This document shows, piece by piece, positions 54,997 through 64,000 of a DNA stretch of 64,000 nt. The notes under the pieces are model-generated. The model did not search any database. It was given only the letters and a program-made list of their open reading frames with translations, and was not told where the DNA came from. Position numbers and translations under genes: made by a program. Positions within the stretch are counted from its first letter, which is position 1; the number at the start of each line of letters is the position of its first letter. The stretch comes from Bradyrhizobium ontarionense (GTDB lineage: Bacteria > Pseudomonadota > Alphaproteobacteria > Rhizobiales > Xanthobacteraceae): contig NZ_CP088156.1 of the NCBI RefSeq assembly GCF_021088345.1, positions 806,001 through 870,000 on the forward strand, in the 5' to 3' direction.

Positions 54997-55878
54997 GTGG
55001 CTCGCGTCGCCTTCATCGGGCTCGGGCGGATGGGCCATGGCATGGCTGCGCGTTATCTCGACGCCGGTCATGCCGTCGCAGTCTGGAATCGCAGCAAGGC
55101 CAAGGCTGAGGATCTCATTGTGCGCGGCGCGCGCTGGTCGACCTCTCCGGCCGACGCCGCGATCGATGCCGATGCGGTCGTCACCATGGTCGCCGATGAC
55201 GACGCCTCGCGCGCGGTGTGGCTCGGACCGGACGGCGCCGCGGCGACCATGCGGGTCGGCACGATCGCGATCGAATGCTCGACCGTGTCCCGCGATCACG
55301 CACTGCGCCTGTCGCGCGAGCTGAACGCGCGTGGCGTGATCTACCTCGACTGTCCGGTGACTGGGCTGCCCGAGGCGGCGGCGAGCGGCAAGCTCACGCT
55401 GCTGGTCGGCGCCGACGCCGCCGATCTCGAGCGTGCCCGGCCGTTTCTCACGCCGATCGGTTCGACCATCCGCCATTTCGGCCCCGTCGGCGTCGGCACG
55501 GTCTACAAGCTGATCAACAACCTGTTGGGCGCGATCCAGATCGCAGGTCTTGCCGAGGGACTCGCGATCGCCGAGCAGGCCGGGCTCGACATGAGCCTCG
55601 TGCTGGAGGCGATCCAGGGCGGCGTCGCGGCGAGCCCGCAGGTGCTCCGGCACGCGCCGCGCATGATCGCCCGCAACTTCGCCGATGCGAGCTTCACGGC
55701 GGCGCTGCGCCACAAGGATGCGGCCTACGCGCTGCAGCTCGCGGAGCAGCTGCTTGGTGAGCGTCCGGTCATGGCGCAAGCCGCCGTCGATGCCTACGCG
55801 CGGGCCAAGGCGGCCCTGCCGGATGAGGATGAAGGCCGTATGATCGAGCTCATCTCGCGCCGAAAGCCCCCGGCCTGA
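54997..55878 (+). CDS. NAD(P)-dependent 3-hydroxyisobutyrate dehydrogenase-family protein
   Basis: This 293-residue beta-hydroxyacid dehydrogenase has a Rossmann start VAFIGLGRMGHGMAARYLDA, the substrate motif DCPVTGLPEAAASGKLTLLV, the catalytic lysine in GTVYKLINNLLGA, and KDAAYALQLAE near the end. It oxidises a beta-hydroxy acid or reduces the corresponding semialdehyde, and the substrate is not known. GTG at 54997 gives the best N-terminus; a TTG at 54991 would overlap the prfB stop. Close packing suggests co-transcription with prfB. Confidence 0.92.
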   Translation: MARVAFIGLGRMGHGMAARYLDAGHAVAVWNRSKAKAEDLIVRGARWSTSPADAAIDADAVVTMVADDDASRAVWLGPDGAAATMRVGTIAIECSTVSRDHALRLSRELNARGVIYLDCPVTGLPEAAASGKLTLLVGADAADLERARPFLTPIGSTIRHFGPVGVGTVYKLINNLLGAIQIAGLAEGLAIAEQAGLDMSLVLEAIQGGVAASPQVLRHAPRMIARNFADASFTAALRHKDAAYALQLAEQLLGERPVMAQAAVDAYARAKAALPDEDEGRMIELISRRKPPA

Positions 55879-55966
55879 TCGCGACGCCGGCATTTTTCGT
55901 CGCCCTGAAATCGGGTGGCCACTGCTGGTCTCGGCCTGCAGTCTGCATTCATTGGCCGGAGTGCAG

Positions 55967-56899
55967 ATGGTGACCATGATTGCGCAAAAGGAGCAGATGG
56001 ACGGACAGGATTGGTCGCTGCTGCTGGTCCTGTCGATCCTATGGGGAGGTTCCTTCTTCTTCAACGGCATTGCGTTGAGAGAGCTACCACCGCTGACCCT
56101 GGTGCTGCTGCGGGTCGTGATGGCTGCCGCCATCCTGCTGCCGGTGCTGCATCTGCGTGGCCTGAGACTGCCGAAGGATGTCGCCGGGTGGCGGCCGTTC
56201 GTGGCCGTGGCGCTGTTCAACAACGTCGTGCCCTTCTCGCTGATCGTGGTCGGCCAGACCTTCATCTCGTCCGGGCTCGCCGCGGTCCTCAATGCGACCA
56301 CGCCGCTGTTCACGATCCTCGTGATGGTCGCGGCCGGTGACGAGATGTTGTCGGCGCGGCGCGTCGGCGGCGTCCTGGCCGGGCTGATCGGCGTCGTGAT
56401 CCTTCGCGGCGCTCCAGGCCTCGACCATTCCGGCAGCGGCATCGGGATCATGCTCGGACTTGCGGCCTGCATGAGCTACGGCGTAGCGGCGCTGTTGGCC
56501 CGGCGCTACCTTGCGCACTCTCCACCGCTCGCAACCGCCACCTGCCAGCTCGTCGCCTCCAGCGTGATGATGCTGGCGATCGCCGGCGTGGCGGATCGGC
56601 CCTGGACCCTGGCGATGCCGGGGCTGCCGACGTGGCTCGCGATCTCTGGGCTTGCGACGCTGTCGACCGCCCTGGCGTATATCCTGTTCTTCAATATTCT
56701 GCGCCGTTCTGGGGCGACCAATGTGATGCTGGTGACCCTGCTGGTGCCGATCACTGCGATCCTTCTGGGATCGCTCGTGCTTGGCGAAAGCCTGTCGTCA
56801 CGTGAGATCATCGGTGCGCTGGTGATTGGCAGCGGGCTGCTGATCATCGATGGCCGCATCTTCCGCGTGCTGCGGGTCGCGGCGCGGCCGAACACCTAG
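55967..56899 (+). CDS. EamA/DMT-family transporter
   Basis: This 310-residue inner-membrane protein has ten hydrophobic segments in two EamA repeats. The first opens LSILWGGSFFFNGIALRELP and the second ends LVPITAILLGSLVLGESLSS. It is distinct in sequence from the EamA protein at 9.8 kb. The substrate is unknown, and such proteins often export amino acids or drugs. Several ATGs lie close together at the start; 55967 is preceded by GGAG at a fair distance. It converges on the carbamoyltransferase gene with a one-base gap. Confidence 0.9.
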   Translation: MVTMIAQKEQMDGQDWSLLLVLSILWGGSFFFNGIALRELPPLTLVLLRVVMAAAILLPVLHLRGLRLPKDVAGWRPFVAVALFNNVVPFSLIVVGQTFISSGLAAVLNATTPLFTILVMVAAGDEMLSARRVGGVLAGLIGVVILRGAPGLDHSGSGIGIMLGLAACMSYGVAALLARRYLAHSPPLATATCQLVASSVMMLAIAGVADRPWTLAMPGLPTWLAISGLATLSTALAYILFFNILRRSGATNVMLVTLLVPITAILLGSLVLGESLSSREIIGALVIGSGLLIIDGRIFRVLRVAARPNT

Positions 56900-56900
56900 C

Positions 56901-59057
56901 TCAACTGAGCGATCGTCGTTTCTTCCATTCCGCGTGCCATACGGCGAAGCGGCCGCTGTCGCGCACGGCGCCGTGGCGGACGGCGTAGGTCGCGCCGCTA
57001 CTCGCCACCATGATCACGGCATCCAGGCCTTTCGCACGGCGCAGCGTCTCGATGGCCTGCGCCGGAGTCTGCGCGATCGGCCCGCCGACATTGAACGAGG
57101 TGTTGACCGACATCTCGACGCCGACGTGGCGGCCGAGCGCTTTCAGGTAGGCATAGGTGAGGGGATCGTCGTCCGCGCGCACGATCTGAATCCGTCCTGT
57201 CCCGTCGGCGTGAACGACGGCGGGGATCTTGTCGCGCGCATGCGGCTTCGCATGCGCCGTCAGCACCATATAATTGTAGGCGTTATAGCCGGCGTCGGAG
57301 GCGCCGTCTTCGAGCACGAAATATTCCTGCGCTGCTTCCAGCGTGGCCATCGGGGCCAGCGGCCGGATCGCCTCGCGATACTTAACGCGCGCATTCAGGC
57401 GTTCGCGCACGTCGGCACCGCAGGGATTGGCGAGGATTGAGCGATGGCCCAGCGCGCGCGGGCCGGTCTCACCGGCGCCCTGATAGAGCGCGATGACGCC
57501 GCCTTGCGCGACCGCAAAGGCCATGAGATCTGCGACGCCATCGCGCCCTTCGTTGGTCGCGACCTCGCCGATCAGTTCTGCCTGTACGTCGTCGGCTGCG
57601 ACGGCGGTTTCGATCTCATCGCGCGAAGGCGGCAGGCCGCAGTAAAAAGCGTGCTGCAGCGGCGCGCTGCGCGGCGCGTCGGCGAGACGGGCGAACAGCC
57701 AGGCGGCGCCGATGGGAACGCCAGGGTCGCCGGGCACAGGCGGCACCCACAGGTGCAGCGGCATCTTGCGTCCTTGCGCACGCGCGAACCAAGCCTCGTC
57801 GAAATGCTCCAGCAGCCGCATGTTGCCGACGGCGTTCAGGGCGACGCCTCCCGTCAGGATCAGCCGGTTGGCGCCGGTGCGCCGGAGCAAGTGGTCGACG
57901 ACGTGGATCATCGCATCCTCGAACACCATCTGCGTCGCCGCTGCCTTGTCGAGCCGGTCCTGCGTGCCCGGGCGATGAGAGATGTCCTCGACCCGCAATA
58001 CGGCATCGGGATTCCACAGCTGCGATGGTTGCAGCGGCTCGCCGAGGATGTCGATCAGCGCGGCATGATAAGGCCGCTCGAACGGGTCAGCGTACCAGTT
58101 CGCCAATCGGCGGTTGATCCTGACCTGACCGTCCCCGGCGAGGATCAATACGTCCTTGAGCCGGGAGTAATAGGGATTGGTGGCCCGATCCATGTTGCCC
58201 CAGGCCGCCGCGCCCATGTAGCGCCCCTCGCAGGACAGCCAGGTCCAGCCGCCTTGGGTTGAGGCGATGACGCTGTAGAACGCGCCGAGCGACTCGAACA
58301 TGCTGTCATTGCAGAACAGCGGGCGCATCGCGTCGCCCTTGGCCTCGTAGAGCGAGACCGAGCCACGGTCGCCGGTGCCGTCGAGCACGGCGATGGCGAC
58401 CGGCGCGTCGTCAGCGGCGAACGGCGAGGCTGCATAGGAGAACCAGGCGTGGTTGTCGTGATGCGGCATCATGATCAGCGGCACGCGATCCGATAATCCG
58501 AGCTGCTTGGCGAGGATCTTAGGCGTGCGCGTCATCTGGTCCATGCGACGCGCGTCGAAGCCCGCGGCCTCGGTGCTCCGCAGCAGCTTGAGGCTCTGCG
58601 GCGCCTCTTCCAGGATGCTGCGGGCGAGCGTGCCGGCCAGCGCCGGATAGTCCCAGGTGGTCAGCCAGGCGAAGATGTCGCCAGCATCACGCCCGATGCC
58701 GCGCAGCGCCGCGACCATCGCGTCGATCGAGGCGCGCGGATATTCGGTGGTGTGCTTGTTGCCGGAGAACCGCTCCTCCTCGTTGTTGAGGATCAGGCGG
58801 GGACCTGCCGCCTGCGTCACCTCGATCAGGGCGACGCCGGAATTATGCGTGCCGGGCGGGCCGAGACCAGCGAGATACAGCGTCTCCCCGCGTGCCAGGC
58901 GTTCGCGCGCTTCCGCGATGCGCGCTTGCGCGAAGGCCGAACCGAGCCGGTGGAAGCCGGCGCGGGCGAACAATTTTGCCGCCAGCCATTCGGCGGCACC
59001 GGCCGCGATCGCGCCGAGCCGCGGATGCTTGGGGCCGATGCGCTGCGGCGAGCCCAC
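56901..59057 (-). CDS. NodU/CmcH-family carbamoyltransferase
   Basis: This 718-residue protein has an N-terminal extension of about 55 residues and a TsaD-like domain (GLGPPGTHNSGVALIEV, NNEEERFSGNKHTTEYPR, metal-binding HHDNHAWFSYAASPF, VLDGTGDRGSVSLYE, LTGGVALNAVGN). A C-terminal YrdC-like domain follows (GETGPRALGHRSILANPCGA, SVNTSFNVGGPI). The family transfers carbamoyl from carbamoyl phosphate, through a carbamoyl adenylate, to hydroxyls of sugars, antibiotics or Nod factors. The start is GTG at 59057, ten bases after the upp stop, since no ATG fits. Context gives no Nod genes, so the acceptor is unknown. Confidence 0.9.
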   Translation of the reverse strand: MGSPQRIGPKHPRLGAIAAGAAEWLAAKLFARAGFHRLGSAFAQARIAEARERLARGETLYLAGLGPPGTHNSGVALIEVTQAAGPRLILNNEEERFSGNKHTTEYPRASIDAMVAALRGIGRDAGDIFAWLTTWDYPALAGTLARSILEEAPQSLKLLRSTEAAGFDARRMDQMTRTPKILAKQLGLSDRVPLIMMPHHDNHAWFSYAASPFAADDAPVAIAVLDGTGDRGSVSLYEAKGDAMRPLFCNDSMFESLGAFYSVIASTQGGWTWLSCEGRYMGAAAWGNMDRATNPYYSRLKDVLILAGDGQVRINRRLANWYADPFERPYHAALIDILGEPLQPSQLWNPDAVLRVEDISHRPGTQDRLDKAAATQMVFEDAMIHVVDHLLRRTGANRLILTGGVALNAVGNMRLLEHFDEAWFARAQGRKMPLHLWVPPVPGDPGVPIGAAWLFARLADAPRSAPLQHAFYCGLPPSRDEIETAVAADDVQAELIGEVATNEGRDGVADLMAFAVAQGGVIALYQGAGETGPRALGHRSILANPCGADVRERLNARVKYREAIRPLAPMATLEAAQEYFVLEDGASDAGYNAYNYMVLTAHAKPHARDKIPAVVHADGTGRIQIVRADDDPLTYAYLKALGRHVGVEMSVNTSFNVGGPIAQTPAQAIETLRRAKGLDAVIMVASSGATYAVRHGAVRDSGRFAVWHAEWKKRRSLS

Positions 59058-59067
59058 GCGCGCGCGA

Positions 59068-59703
59068 TCACTTCGTGCCGAACATGCGGTCGCCGGCATC
59101 GCCGAGGCCGGGCACGATGTAGGCGTGATCGTTGAGCCGCTCGTCGATCGCCGCGGTCCAGATCGGGATATCCGGATGCTCCTTGCTGAACCGCGCAATG
59201 CCTTCCGGCGCCGCCAGCAGGCAGACGAAACGGATGTCGCGGGCGCCGCGCGCCTTCAGGAGCTCAGCCGCGGCGCAGGCGGAGTTGCCCGTCGCCAGCA
59301 TCGGGTCCATCAGGATCACGGTGCGGTCGGTCAGGTCCTGCGGCGCCTTGAAATAATACTCGACCGCCTGCAGCGTGTTGGGATCGCGGTAGAGCCCGAT
59401 ATGGGCGATGCGCGCCGACGGCATCAAGGCCAGCATGCCGTCGAGGAAGCCGACGCCGGCGCGCAGGATCGGCGCGAGCGTCAATTTCTTGCCGGCGATC
59501 TTCGGCGCCTTCATCGGCGCAATCGGGGTCTCGATGTCGACCAGCTCGAGCGGCAGATCGCGCGTGACCTCATAGGCGAGCAGCATGCCGATCTCGTTCA
59601 AGAGCTCGCGGAAGCCCTTGGTGGAACGGTCGCGCTCGCGCATCAAGGAGAGCTTGTGCTGGACCAACGGATGATCGACGACGTGGACTTGGGAGTTTGC
59701 CAT
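59068..59703 (-). CDS. upp: uracil phosphoribosyltransferase
   Basis: This 211-residue enzyme makes UMP from uracil and PRPP in pyrimidine salvage. Family signatures are [20 protein letters not shown] at the start, [20 protein letters not shown], the PRPP loop [13 protein letters not shown], and the uracil-binding [16 protein letters not shown] at the end. Length is standard. The carbamoyltransferase gene follows ten bases downstream on the same strand, an unexpected operon partner. Confidence 0.97.
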   Translation of the reverse strand: MANSQVHVVDHPLVQHKLSLMRERDRSTKGFRELLNEIGMLLAYEVTRDLPLELVDIETPIAPMKAPKIAGKKLTLAPILRAGVGFLDGMLALMPSARIAHIGLYRDPNTLQAVEYYFKAPQDLTDRTVILMDPMLATGNSACAAAELLKARGARDIRFVCLLAAPEGIARFSKEHPDIPIWTAAIDERLNDHAYIVPGLGDAGDRMFGTK

Positions 59704-59771
59704 GGCCCTTGTCTAGCGGGATCTCGGGTTTTGTTCCAGATGGGTCGCGCAGCGCGATGGCTTTGCCAGTT

Positions 59772-61499
59772 TCATGGCAGCACCTCGCGGCGGTCGGCGA
59801 GCATGGCCTCGGCCTGGTTGCGCCGCTCCGACAGCAGGCCGGCAGTGGCATCCTGGATCAGGTTGAGCAGCACCTGCGCATCGCTGAGCCGCGGCACCGT
59901 CACATAGTCCGCGCCGGCGTCATAGAGGTCATTGACGTCCGCCAGCAGGTCGGCGGTGGCGACGATCTTGGCTGTGGTGTTGATGCTGCGGACGTGACGC
60001 ACCAGCTTCTCGTTGTTGGCGCCTTTGAGCAGCGAATCTGGGATGCTCAGGATGATCAACTCGGCCTGGCCGACCCCGGCATGGACCAGCGTGTCGACAT
60101 TGCTGATGTCGCCATACGTCACCTGGATGCCGCGGTCGGAGAGGGTGCGGAACACCACCGGGTTGAAATCGACGACGCCGATCTGCTCCAGCAGCGCCGG
60201 CTGGTTGCGCTCGATTTCGCTGAGCAGGGCGCTCGCGGTACGGAAGAATCCCAGCAGCACGATCGGCCGTCCGGCGCCATGTCCGCCGTCGTGGCCTGCC
60301 TCGCCGTCCTTGGTCGCGTCGAGGTCGCGCAAGCCCATCCGCTTCAGCAGCGGGATGCTCCGCCGCACGATCGGGTCGGAGCGCACGATGACGAAGGTCG
60401 AGAGCACCGCGAGCAGCACGAAGGCAAAGGAGGCCGCGCTGGACGTGCCGCTCTTGAGGTGGCCGGCGGCGGCGCCGGTCTGGATCACGACCAGCGAGAA
60501 CTCGCTGATCTGGGCGAGGTTGAGCGCGGGCAGCAGGCTCGCGCGCAGGCCTTGCCGCATCATGTAGAGCGGCGCGAAGGTCGTCAGCAGCCGGCTCACG
60601 ACCGTGAACAGCGCGATCACCAGCGCGAGCCCGACCACGGACATCGTCGGAATCGGGATGGTCATGCCGAGCGCGACGAAGAACAGGGTGATGAAGAAAT
60701 CCCGCAAGGTGGTGACCTTGGCGGTAACGTCGAGCGCGTAGGGAAAGGTCGAGAGCGAGACGCCCGCGATCAGCGAGCCCATCTCGCGCGACAAATGCAG
60801 CTGCTCGGCGATCTCGCCGATCAGGAAGCACCAGGCCAGCGCGCCCAGCAGGATCAGCTCCGGGGTGCGCGCGATGCGGTGGAACAGCGCCGGCAGCACG
60901 TAGCGGCTGAGCAGCAGCGCAATCGCGACCAGCGCGCCGGCGCGAGCGAACGACAGCAGGATCACCCCGATATGGAGGTCGTCGAGGCTCGGCTGCACCG
61001 CCAGGAACAGGATCGCGAACACGTCCTGCAGCACCAGCACGCCGAGCGTGATGCGGCCGGGCAGGGTGTCGAGCTCGCGCTTCTCGTACAGCACCTTGAC
61101 GATGATGACCGTCGAGGACAGCGCGCAGGCGACGCAGAGATAGAGCGCGTCGTAGCTCTCGGCGCCCATCCGCATGCCGATCGCGACGAAAAACAGGATG
61201 CCGAGCGCCGCGCCACCAAGCAGCTGGACGCCGCCCGCGATCAGGATCACCGGGCCGGCGCGGATGATCTTCTTCAGGTCGATCTCGAGCCCGATCATGA
61301 ACAGCATGAAGATCAGGCCGAGCTCCGAGATCACCGAAATCGATTCCTGGGACTTGACCCAGCCGGTGCCGAAGGGGCCAATGGCGAAACCCGCGACCAG
61401 ATATGCGAGAATCGAGGGCTGGCGCCATTTGTGCGCGGCCAGTCCAAGCACCCACGCAAACAGGATGCAGAGCGTGATGTCGCCGATCAGTTCATGCAT
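59772..61499 (-). CDS. CPA2-family cation:proton antiporter with TrkA-N domain
   Basis: This 575-residue protein has a Na+/H+-exchanger domain of 11-13 membrane helices (about 5-390: ILAYLVAGFAIGPFGTGWV, ELGLIFMLFMIGLEIDLKKI, ALSSTVIIVKVLYEKREL, LVLQDVFAILFLAV). A soluble TrkA-N/RCK domain follows (about 415-545: IVLLGFFRTASALLSEIERN, YGDISNVDTLVHAGVGQAEL). This is the KefB/KefC layout for potassium efflux. The usual GxGxxG of the RCK nucleotide site is changed to GFFRTAS, so gating ligand binding may differ. No KefF/G ancillary gene is adjacent. Confidence 0.93.
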   Translation of the reverse strand: MHELIGDITLCILFAWVLGLAAHKWRQPSILAYLVAGFAIGPFGTGWVKSQESISVISELGLIFMLFMIGLEIDLKKIIRAGPVILIAGGVQLLGGAALGILFFVAIGMRMGAESYDALYLCVACALSSTVIIVKVLYEKRELDTLPGRITLGVLVLQDVFAILFLAVQPSLDDLHIGVILLSFARAGALVAIALLLSRYVLPALFHRIARTPELILLGALAWCFLIGEIAEQLHLSREMGSLIAGVSLSTFPYALDVTAKVTTLRDFFITLFFVALGMTIPIPTMSVVGLALVIALFTVVSRLLTTFAPLYMMRQGLRASLLPALNLAQISEFSLVVIQTGAAAGHLKSGTSSAASFAFVLLAVLSTFVIVRSDPIVRRSIPLLKRMGLRDLDATKDGEAGHDGGHGAGRPIVLLGFFRTASALLSEIERNQPALLEQIGVVDFNPVVFRTLSDRGIQVTYGDISNVDTLVHAGVGQAELIILSIPDSLLKGANNEKLVRHVRSINTTAKIVATADLLADVNDLYDAGADYVTVPRLSDAQVLLNLIQDATAGLLSERRNQAEAMLADRREVLP

Positions 61500-61563
61500 G
61501 AAGCAACCCCCGGGGCGGCAATTTATGTCGCGCCGCCGCGCAAGGAAACCCGCAATCTGTCAC

Positions 61564-62085
61564 ATGCGGGCTGTCGTCTTCGCACTGGCGCTCGCCGGCT
61601 GTCTCGCTGCGGGCGGCACGCAGGCGCGGGCCGCCGACGCAGTGACCACGACGTTCGCGAGCTCCCTGACCGCGGTTCCGGCGGAAGCCGCCTCCGTCAC
61701 CGGCGCCGTCTACGTCCCGGTCTATTCCAGCGTCGCGATGACGCCCGGCAGGATCCAGGCCGATTTCTCGGTGACCCTGAGCATCCACAACGCCTCCGAG
61801 CAGCGGCCGCTGATCATCCGGCGCATCAACTACTACGACACGGCCGGCGCGCTGGTCGAAACCTATCTGCGCGAGCCGGTGGCGCTGAAGCCGTTCGCCA
61901 CCATCGAGATCTTCGTGGCCACCAAGGACGTGCGCGGCGGCACCGGCGCCAATTTCGTCATCGACTGGGCCGCGACCGGCGAGATCGCCGAGCCCGTCGT
62001 CGAGGCGCTGATGGTCGGCGGCATCGGCGCCGGCCATTACGCCTTCATCAGCCAGGGCCGCCCGATCCGGTCGGCCGGGAGGTGA
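61564..62085 (+). CDS. DUF3124 family exported protein
   Basis: This 173-residue protein has a signal peptide (MRAVVFALALAGCLAAGGTQ to ARAAD); a cysteine at residue 13 is probably not a lipobox. The rest matches the DUF3124 pattern GAVYVPVYSSVAM, LSIHNASEQRPLIIRRINYY, DTAGALVETYLREPVALKPF, ANFVIDW, EALMVG and GHYAFISQGRPI, a beta-rich periplasmic domain of unknown function. The start at 61564 gives the signal peptide; upstream sequence in the frame overlaps the antiporter gene on the other strand. Confidence 0.85.
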   Translation: MRAVVFALALAGCLAAGGTQARAADAVTTTFASSLTAVPAEAASVTGAVYVPVYSSVAMTPGRIQADFSVTLSIHNASEQRPLIIRRINYYDTAGALVETYLREPVALKPFATIEIFVATKDVRGGTGANFVIDWAATGEIAEPVVEALMVGGIGAGHYAFISQGRPIRSAGR

Positions 62086-62097
62086 AAGGACCGCGGC

Positions 62098-64000
62098 TCA
62101 CGCGCTCCGCACATTGCTGAGGAACCTGCCGACCTCGCTCCGCAGCCGGCTGCTCTCTTGCGACAGCGACTGTGCTGCCGACAACACGCTGCCCGAGGCG
62201 GACCCGGTCGCGGCGGCGCCGCGCTGGACGTCGACGATGTTGGTGTTGACCTCCGACGTGCCGCGCGAGGCTTGCTGGATGTTGCGCGAGATCTCCTGGG
62301 TGGCCGCGCCCTGCTGCTCCACGGCGGCGGCGATGGTCGAGGAAATCTCCGACAGCCGCTCGATCGTGGTGCTGATCTCCTGGATCGCGGTCACTGAATC
62401 CTGGGTCGCCGACTGGATGCCGGAGATCTGCTGGGCGATCTCGCCGGTCGCCTTCGAGGTCTGCTCGGCGAGCGCCTTGACCTCGGACGCCACCACCGCG
62501 AAGCCGCGGCCGGCGTCGCCGGCGCGCGCCGCCTCGATCGTCGCGTTCAGCGCCAGCAGATTGGTCTGGCCGGCGATCGAGTTGATGAGCTCGACGACGT
62601 CGCCGATACGGGCGGCGGCCTTCGACAGCTGGTTGACGCGGTCGTTGGTGGTGCGCGCCTGGTCGACGGCGCCGGTGGCGATCCGCGCCGATTCCTGCAC
62701 CTGGCGGCTGATCTCGGTCACCGACGAGGTCAGCTCTTCCGTGGCCGAGGCGACCGACTGGACGTTCGTCGAGGCCTCCTCGGAGGCTGCGGCCACGGTG
62801 GTGGCCAGCTCCTGCGAGCGCGTCGCGTTCGACGTCAGCGTACCGGCGGAGCTCTCGAGTTCGGAGGAGGCGGCCGACACGGTCTGCACGATGCCGCCGA
62901 TTGCGCCTTCGAACTCGCTGGCGAGCTTGTCCATCTCGGCCTTGCGCTTGACCTCCGCCGTGCGCTGGATCGACTTCACCTCTTCGCTGTTGAAGCGGAC
63001 GATGGCCTGCACGGTCTGCAGGTTGCGTAGCGCCTCGCCGATCTCGTCGTCGCGCTCGACCGGGATGCGGTTGTCGAGCTTGCCCGCGGTGATGTTCTGC
63101 ATGGCGTCGTTGAGCACCTTGAGCGGCCGCAGCACCGCGCGGATGCTCTGGATTCCGAGCAGGGCGCCAAATCCGACACCGGCGAGGATCAGGACGGAGA
63201 CGAGCAACAGCACGACGACATACTGGCGCTCGGCTTCCTCGTAGAGCGCCTTGGCTTCCTTGACCTGGATCGCCACGAGCTTGTCGAGCTCCTTCTTTCC
63301 CTCGACGAACAGATCGTGGCCCTTGGTGGCGATATGCTGGCTTGCCTCGTCGAACTTGTGCTGCTGGAGCAGGGCCAGCGCCGGCCTGATACCTTCCTCG
63401 AGATAGGCCTTGCGCCTGATCGCATAGGCGTCAGCCACGGCCCTCTCCTCCGGCGTCAGGTAGCTCGCCATGTAGTCGGTCCAGAGCTTCGAAATCCTGG
63501 CACTGTTCTCGTCCACCACCGCGCCGATGCCGTCGATGGATTTTCCGGCCTTGCCGTTCGCCGCCGCGGCCTGCTGCGACGACATGTTCTGCAGCGTGCG
63601 GTCGTTGATCTCGAACAGCTGCGAGAGGGGAATTGTGCGGTCCTCGTACATCGATTTCATGCCGACATTGCCGGTGTGCGTCGACAGGATGCCGGCCACG
63701 CCGATGATCAGCATGAACACGCCCAGCAGCGCCACCAGCGTGATCAGACGCGCCTTCAGCGTGCCGGTGAAGAACGACAGGCGGTCGAACACCGAGCGGC
63801 GGCGGATGACGCCGGCGCTGATCTCATAACCCTGCGCCTTGTTCTGGTTGAGCAGCGCATAGACCTTCTCAGCCTCGGCGCGCTGCTCGGCCGGCAGCTT
63901 GGTGCGGATCGAGGTGTAGCCGGTGACCTCGCCGTTCTCGCGGATTGCCGATGCGGAGGCCTGCACCCAGTAGAAGTCGCCGTTCTTGCGGCGGTTCTTG
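62098..64000 (-). CDS. PAS-containing methyl-accepting chemotaxis protein, 5' end cut
   Basis: The frame is open to the window edge (634 residues visible) and its start lies outside. The first visible residues, [20 protein letters not shown] with [11 protein letters not shown], are the end of a PAS domain of the Aer type. Next come a membrane helix (about 80-102), a four-helix-bundle sensor (105-250), a second helix (about 255-280) and HAMP ([15 protein letters not shown] region). The MCP signalling domain has the conserved hairpin tip [20 protein letters not shown] followed by [19 protein letters not shown]. It controls flagellar motion through CheA/CheW, perhaps in response to redox or energy state. 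No CheR-binding pentapeptide is seen at the C-terminus. Confidence 0.93.
   Translation of the reverse strand, partial: KNRRKNGDFYWVQASASAIRENGEVTGYTSIRTKLPAEQRAEAEKVYALLNQNKAQGYEISAGVIRRRSVFDRLSFFTGTLKARLITLVALLGVFMLIIGVAGILSTHTGNVGMKSMYEDRTIPLSQLFEINDRTLQNMSSQQAAAANGKAGKSIDGIGAVVDENSARISKLWTDYMASYLTPEERAVADAYAIRRKAYLEEGIRPALALLQQHKFDEASQHIATKGHDLFVEGKKELDKLVAIQVKEAKALYEEAERQYVVVLLLVSVLILAGVGFGALLGIQSIRAVLRPLKVLNDAMQNITAGKLDNRIPVERDDEIGEALRNLQTVQAIVRFNSEEVKSIQRTAEVKRKAEMDKLASEFEGAIGGIVQTVSAASSELESSAGTLTSNATRSQELATTVAAASEEASTNVQSVASATEELTSSVTEISRQVQESARIATGAVDQARTTNDRVNQLSKAAARIGDVVELINSIAGQTNLLALNATIEAARAGDAGRGFAVVASEVKALAEQTSKATGEIAQQISGIQSATQDSVTAIQEISTTIERLSEISSTIAAAVEQQGAATQEISRNIQQASRGTSEVNTNIVDVQRGAAATGSASGSVLSAAQSLSQESSRLRSEVGRFLSNVRSA

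Noticed and set aside
56901..59057. Nodulation gene nodU
   Set aside because: The protein family fits, but there is no nod box, no other nod gene and the context is upp, so the symbol would be misleading.
59697..62120. Open frame of about 800 codons on the plus strand across the antiporter gene
   Set aside because: It is antisense to a complete CPA2 antiporter and dominated by Arg, Gln, Asp and His, as expected for a shadow frame.

Overview
The window looks like a chromosomal segment of a Bradyrhizobium-type alphaproteobacterium (inference). The signs are high GC with strongly G/C-ending codons, a cobalamin-dependent ribonucleotide reductase as the RNR, BA14K, DUF1236, DUF2155 and NDUFA12 family proteins, an RNase E with a very long insertion in its S1 domain, and several palindromic intergenic repeats of the kind common in this group. 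No rRNA, tRNA, CRISPR array or complete insertion sequence is visible.

Region 1 (1-5.1 kb) is accessory and scarred. It has a possible gene end, secreted hypothetical proteins, a DUF2442 remnant beside repeated IS-end-like motifs, a small ORF bracketed by two direct copies of a palindromic repeat, a frameshifted metallophosphoesterase, and a lower-GC two-gene cassette with a TIR-domain protein. Region 2 (5.1-14.8 kb) has nrdJ with likely NrdR control and a long leader, an EamA transporter, a CHASE3-like hybrid histidine kinase, a glycine-rich BA14K protein and the complex I accessory protein NDUFA12. Region 3 (14.8-28.3 kb) is catabolic: a DJ-1/PfpI hydratase with a divergent GlxA-type regulator, a decayed peptide-ligase fragment, an SDR/D-amino-acid-dehydrogenase/ABC-permease run, a convergent solute-binding protein, a BASS transporter, a ketopantoate-reductase-like protein, YitT, an aminotransferase, an HSL esterase and an SDR.

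Region 4 (28.3-40.4 kb) has DUF2155 and aat, a tightly coupled three-gene signalling operon, aroQ-accB-accC, a DUF1236 protein, and tcuAB (tricarballylate oxidation) divergent from a GntR regulator with an operator-like site between them. Region 5 (40.4-64 kb) is mainly housekeeping: a DsbA-like protein, an M48/TPR protease, an aminotransferase, dctA, rne, a peptidoglycan amidase, PBP1A, prfB with its programmed frameshift, an HIBADH-like dehydrogenase, EamA, upp with a NodU/CmcH-type carbamoyltransferase, a KefB-type antiporter, DUF3124 and a PAS chemoreceptor cut by the window end.

The points most worth following are the TIR cassette, the His/Asp repeat inserted in RNase E, the upp-carbamoyltransferase pair, the SDR without its catalytic tyrosine, and the regulatory sites before nrdJ and tcuA.
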